In this document: in pieces, positions 46,610-46,734 of the stretch
Layout of the letters: every line of letters starts with the position of its first letter
How positions within the stretch are numbered: the stretch's first letter is position 1
NCBI GenBank assembly: GCA_947631975.1
Contig: CANRNM010000003.1
Span: 1 to 46,734, forward strand
Reading direction: 5' to 3'
Source of the DNA: an uncultured Clostridia bacterium
GTDB lineage: Bacteria; Bacillota; Clostridia; Lachnospirales; CAG-274
DNA length: 46,734 nucleotides
Notes under the pieces: generated by a model
The model's database searches: none
Told to the model about the DNA's origin: nothing
Seen by the model: the letters and a program-made list of their open reading frames with translations, nothing else
Position numbers and translations under genes: made by a program

Positions 46610-46734
46610 TAACTATCATATTTACTTTTTATAAAAGTAAGTATAATTCTTCTTTTTGCGCACAAAAAGAAGCAAAAGTTTTCATTTTTTACTTTTTGAA
46701 AAGTAAATAAAATTTTTTATTTTTCTTTTTTTTC

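Noticed and set aside
1-46734. tRNA genes, CRISPR arrays, prophage or transposase genes
   Set aside because: None recognised anywhere in the window; the candidate mobile elements described carry no coding capacity that I can support.

Overview
This window looks like chromosome from an anaerobic gut-type Clostridia (Oscillospirales/Ruminococcaceae-like; inferred from gene content and style, not from any search). Main blocks: (1) 120-12298, minus strand: a selenium-dependent molybdenum hydroxylase locus (mocA, three hydroxylase subunits, NCS2 permease, XdhC, YqeB, DUF3343, cysteine desulfurase, YedF, SelD, YqeC). (2) 12420-16343: a putative papain/C39-like protein, ogt, PfkB-family kinase, xpt, and rpsF-ssb-rpsR. 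(3) 16500-19282: a candidate unannotated type I toxin-antitoxin locus, thiE, and an orphan mosaic prepilin. (4) 19817-24379: a 1520-aa pectate lyase with an internal dockerin. (5) 25251-29478: nitrilase-family hydrolase, GH13 enzyme, stalk-domain protein. (6) purC-purF-purB-purA and glnA. (7) trpEGCFBA without trpD, preceded by a Trp T-box. (8) hydE, an ACT-domain protein, hom and lysC. The most interesting signal is a family of small non-coding elements with shared ends (GCGTGTCGATAAAAT... / ...ACTTTTTCGACAGTCTG) that sit inside intrinsic terminators. The complete ~25-27 bp terminator hairpin is duplicated on both sides, with a different hairpin each time, which looks like a terminator-targeting element with long target-site duplications. 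Two full copies, one window-edge copy and one partial copy are visible.
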